From Centroberyx gerrardi (taxonomy: Eukaryota; Chordata; Actinopteri; Beryciformes; Berycidae): a stretch of 64,000 bases of DNA. The stretch spans positions 18,230,315-18,294,314 of the forward strand of contig NC_135997.1 of the NCBI RefSeq assembly GCF_048128805.1. The letters are read 5' to 3'. Under the pieces are notes generated by a model. The model was not told the origin of the DNA, made no database searches, and saw only the letters and a list, made by a program, of their open reading frames with translations. The position numbers and the translations under genes were made by a program. Shown here in pieces: positions 62,560-64,000 of the stretch. Every line of letters starts with the position of its first letter. Position 1 is the stretch's first letter.

Positions 62560-64000
62560 CTTTTCAAGCAGTTTATTAGGAGCATCTGCAGTACAGCTTC
62601 AACAATGAAACAAACAATGCAACCTTTAACTCTACACATTTAGGCAACAGAAACAACAACCAAAGGCTGCTAAGGTAAACAAAACAAAGAATTTGTGCTG
62701 GGGGGGAAACTCTGCATGCACTCCCAACAGAGAGAAAATTAATCACTGTAATTGACACTTAAGACTATGTAGGCTTCTATACATAGTTCTTTTTTAAGCA
62801 AGGCATCTTCCCAGCAGTATTAAATTCAAGAACCATAAATTAGAAGTAGTATTATCAATACAATAAATGTTGCAATTTAACGTAAATGTCAAAATACTGT
62901 ATAACATAGGGAAACAGTCTTGAAACTTTTGGATGCAGTGCAAAAACCTAAGCATGTTATATCTGGGCACAGTGTCATGTACATTCTTCAGTTTCTACAA
63001 ACATCTACAAACTGTAATAGTGTTAACCACCCATCCTTAAAAATAGACAGTATTATTGTATTAGACAAATTCTGTCTTCAACAAAATGCTGCACAGCATT
63101 CACAGAATTTTGACAAACTGAACATAGATGCTTTCATAGCATTTATGTTCAGAAACCATTAAGGGCATTACAATATTTCATGCAACCATGAGGAAAATGC
63201 CCATATATGAATTAAACATGCAAATCAAAGACAAAAGGATTTTGATTATTTTTTAATGTTGGTTCATTTTCCAAAACATATTCTAGTATACTTCTGATAA
63301 TTATTTTATCTCAGAGCAGCAAATTGAATTGTCTGTAACAAAAGGTTTATCTTAAAAAAAAAGAAAGAATAGAACAAAATATAATACTTGGGTTAAGGCA
63401 CCAACGTAATAAAATAAACAAATACTCAAGGCCTATATCTCAGTGTTCCTTAGTAGAACACAGTCTGCATGGGGTGCCTGTGCAAATGAGGTAACTCAGT
63501 ATAACATAGTGTAAACCAACGCATAACCAAAACAGTAGGTTTTATCGTAGCTTGTACAATAGATAAAAAAACACCATGTGTCCCATTGGTACAGGTGGAA
63601 ACTCAATGAAGAAACTTCAATGGGTTTCTGGGGCTTTTCTATGGGCTTTTTGCAGTCAGAATCAGGTAGTGAATGTATACAACCACAATTAACTCAGTCG
63701 CAACACAGTAGCTAAAACCTAGCTCTAATCCGCTGTGCGTTTCTGTACAGTATCATTACTGGATCACTTCAGCACAGAGTGCTGCTACTGTATACACTTA
63801 CAGCCAGCTAATGAATAAGTCAAAGACAATGACAGCCTAGTCTGCTAACTGACTCAAAGTGACTGCTTAGCTATAGAGTGGCCCAGAGACAAAAGGGTGA
63901 TTACACAACACCGTACTTCACAATTACATTTCAATGAAAGGTGCGCAACAACTCATAGGATTTAACTTAGCATTTCACTCACTTGTGCCACATCTATATG
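62560..64000 (-). other. Probable 3' UTR of a minus-strand gene beyond the right edge
   Basis: TTTATT at 62572-62577 is AATAAA on the minus strand. From there to the window end the sequence is unique, AT-rich and without microsatellites, like the other presumed UTRs here and unlike the intergenic DNA. No coding frame is recognisable, so the gene cannot be named. Confidence 0.35.

Overview
This window is nuclear DNA from a ray-finned fish, most likely a teleost. Genes are few, split by GT-AG introns, and far apart. The spaces between them are packed with CA/GT, GA/CT and tetranucleotide microsatellites and with repeat families typical of teleost genomes: a tRNA-derived SINE, a MITE, a LINE relic and several older dispersed elements. 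Nothing suggests a bacterium, virus or plasmid.

Layout. (1) 1-18814 has no convincing coding exon and is probably intronic or downstream sequence of the next gene. (2) 18815-21391, minus strand, is one very large 5' coding exon of 859 codons. It encodes five CxxC...CxxC modules, four of them with an aromatic-proline core (FFPFL or a close variant), and ends at a strong splice donor. I suspect it is the long-isoform 5' exon of gse1, from position and phase rather than from sequence recognition. (3) 21392-38149 is intergenic, with a CpG-rich block near 28.65-29.15 kb, a LINE relic and a perfect 39-bp-arm hairpin. (4) 38150-41770, plus strand, is recognisable exon by exon as cibar2 (FAM92B), a ciliary BAR-domain gene, but it looks broken: a changed start codon, a decayed exon next to a CA repeat, two frameshifts and an in-frame TAG. 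(5) 41771-53400 is gene-free, with dispersed repeats and several complex, homeodomain-motif-rich stretches that could be enhancers. (6) 53400-58379, minus strand, is a glycogen-targeting subunit of protein phosphatase 1, best match ppp1r3d, with a probable 4-kb 3' UTR. (7) 59400-62440, plus strand, is the fish homologue of human C16orf46, head-to-head with the phosphatase subunit gene. (8) 62560-64000 looks like the 3' UTR of a further minus-strand gene whose coding part lies beyond the window.

How the genes relate. The cibar2 relic and the CxxC gene are divergently arranged, as FAM92B and GSE1 are on human 16q24.1, and C16orf46 is also a 16q gene, so much of the window has human 16q character. 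PPP1R3D is on human 20q, so that linkage differs. The genes form no shared pathway. CIBAR2 belongs to cilia, and a motif resembling an RFX X-box lies just upstream of the C16orf46 homologue, so a ciliary or testis link is possible but unproven.
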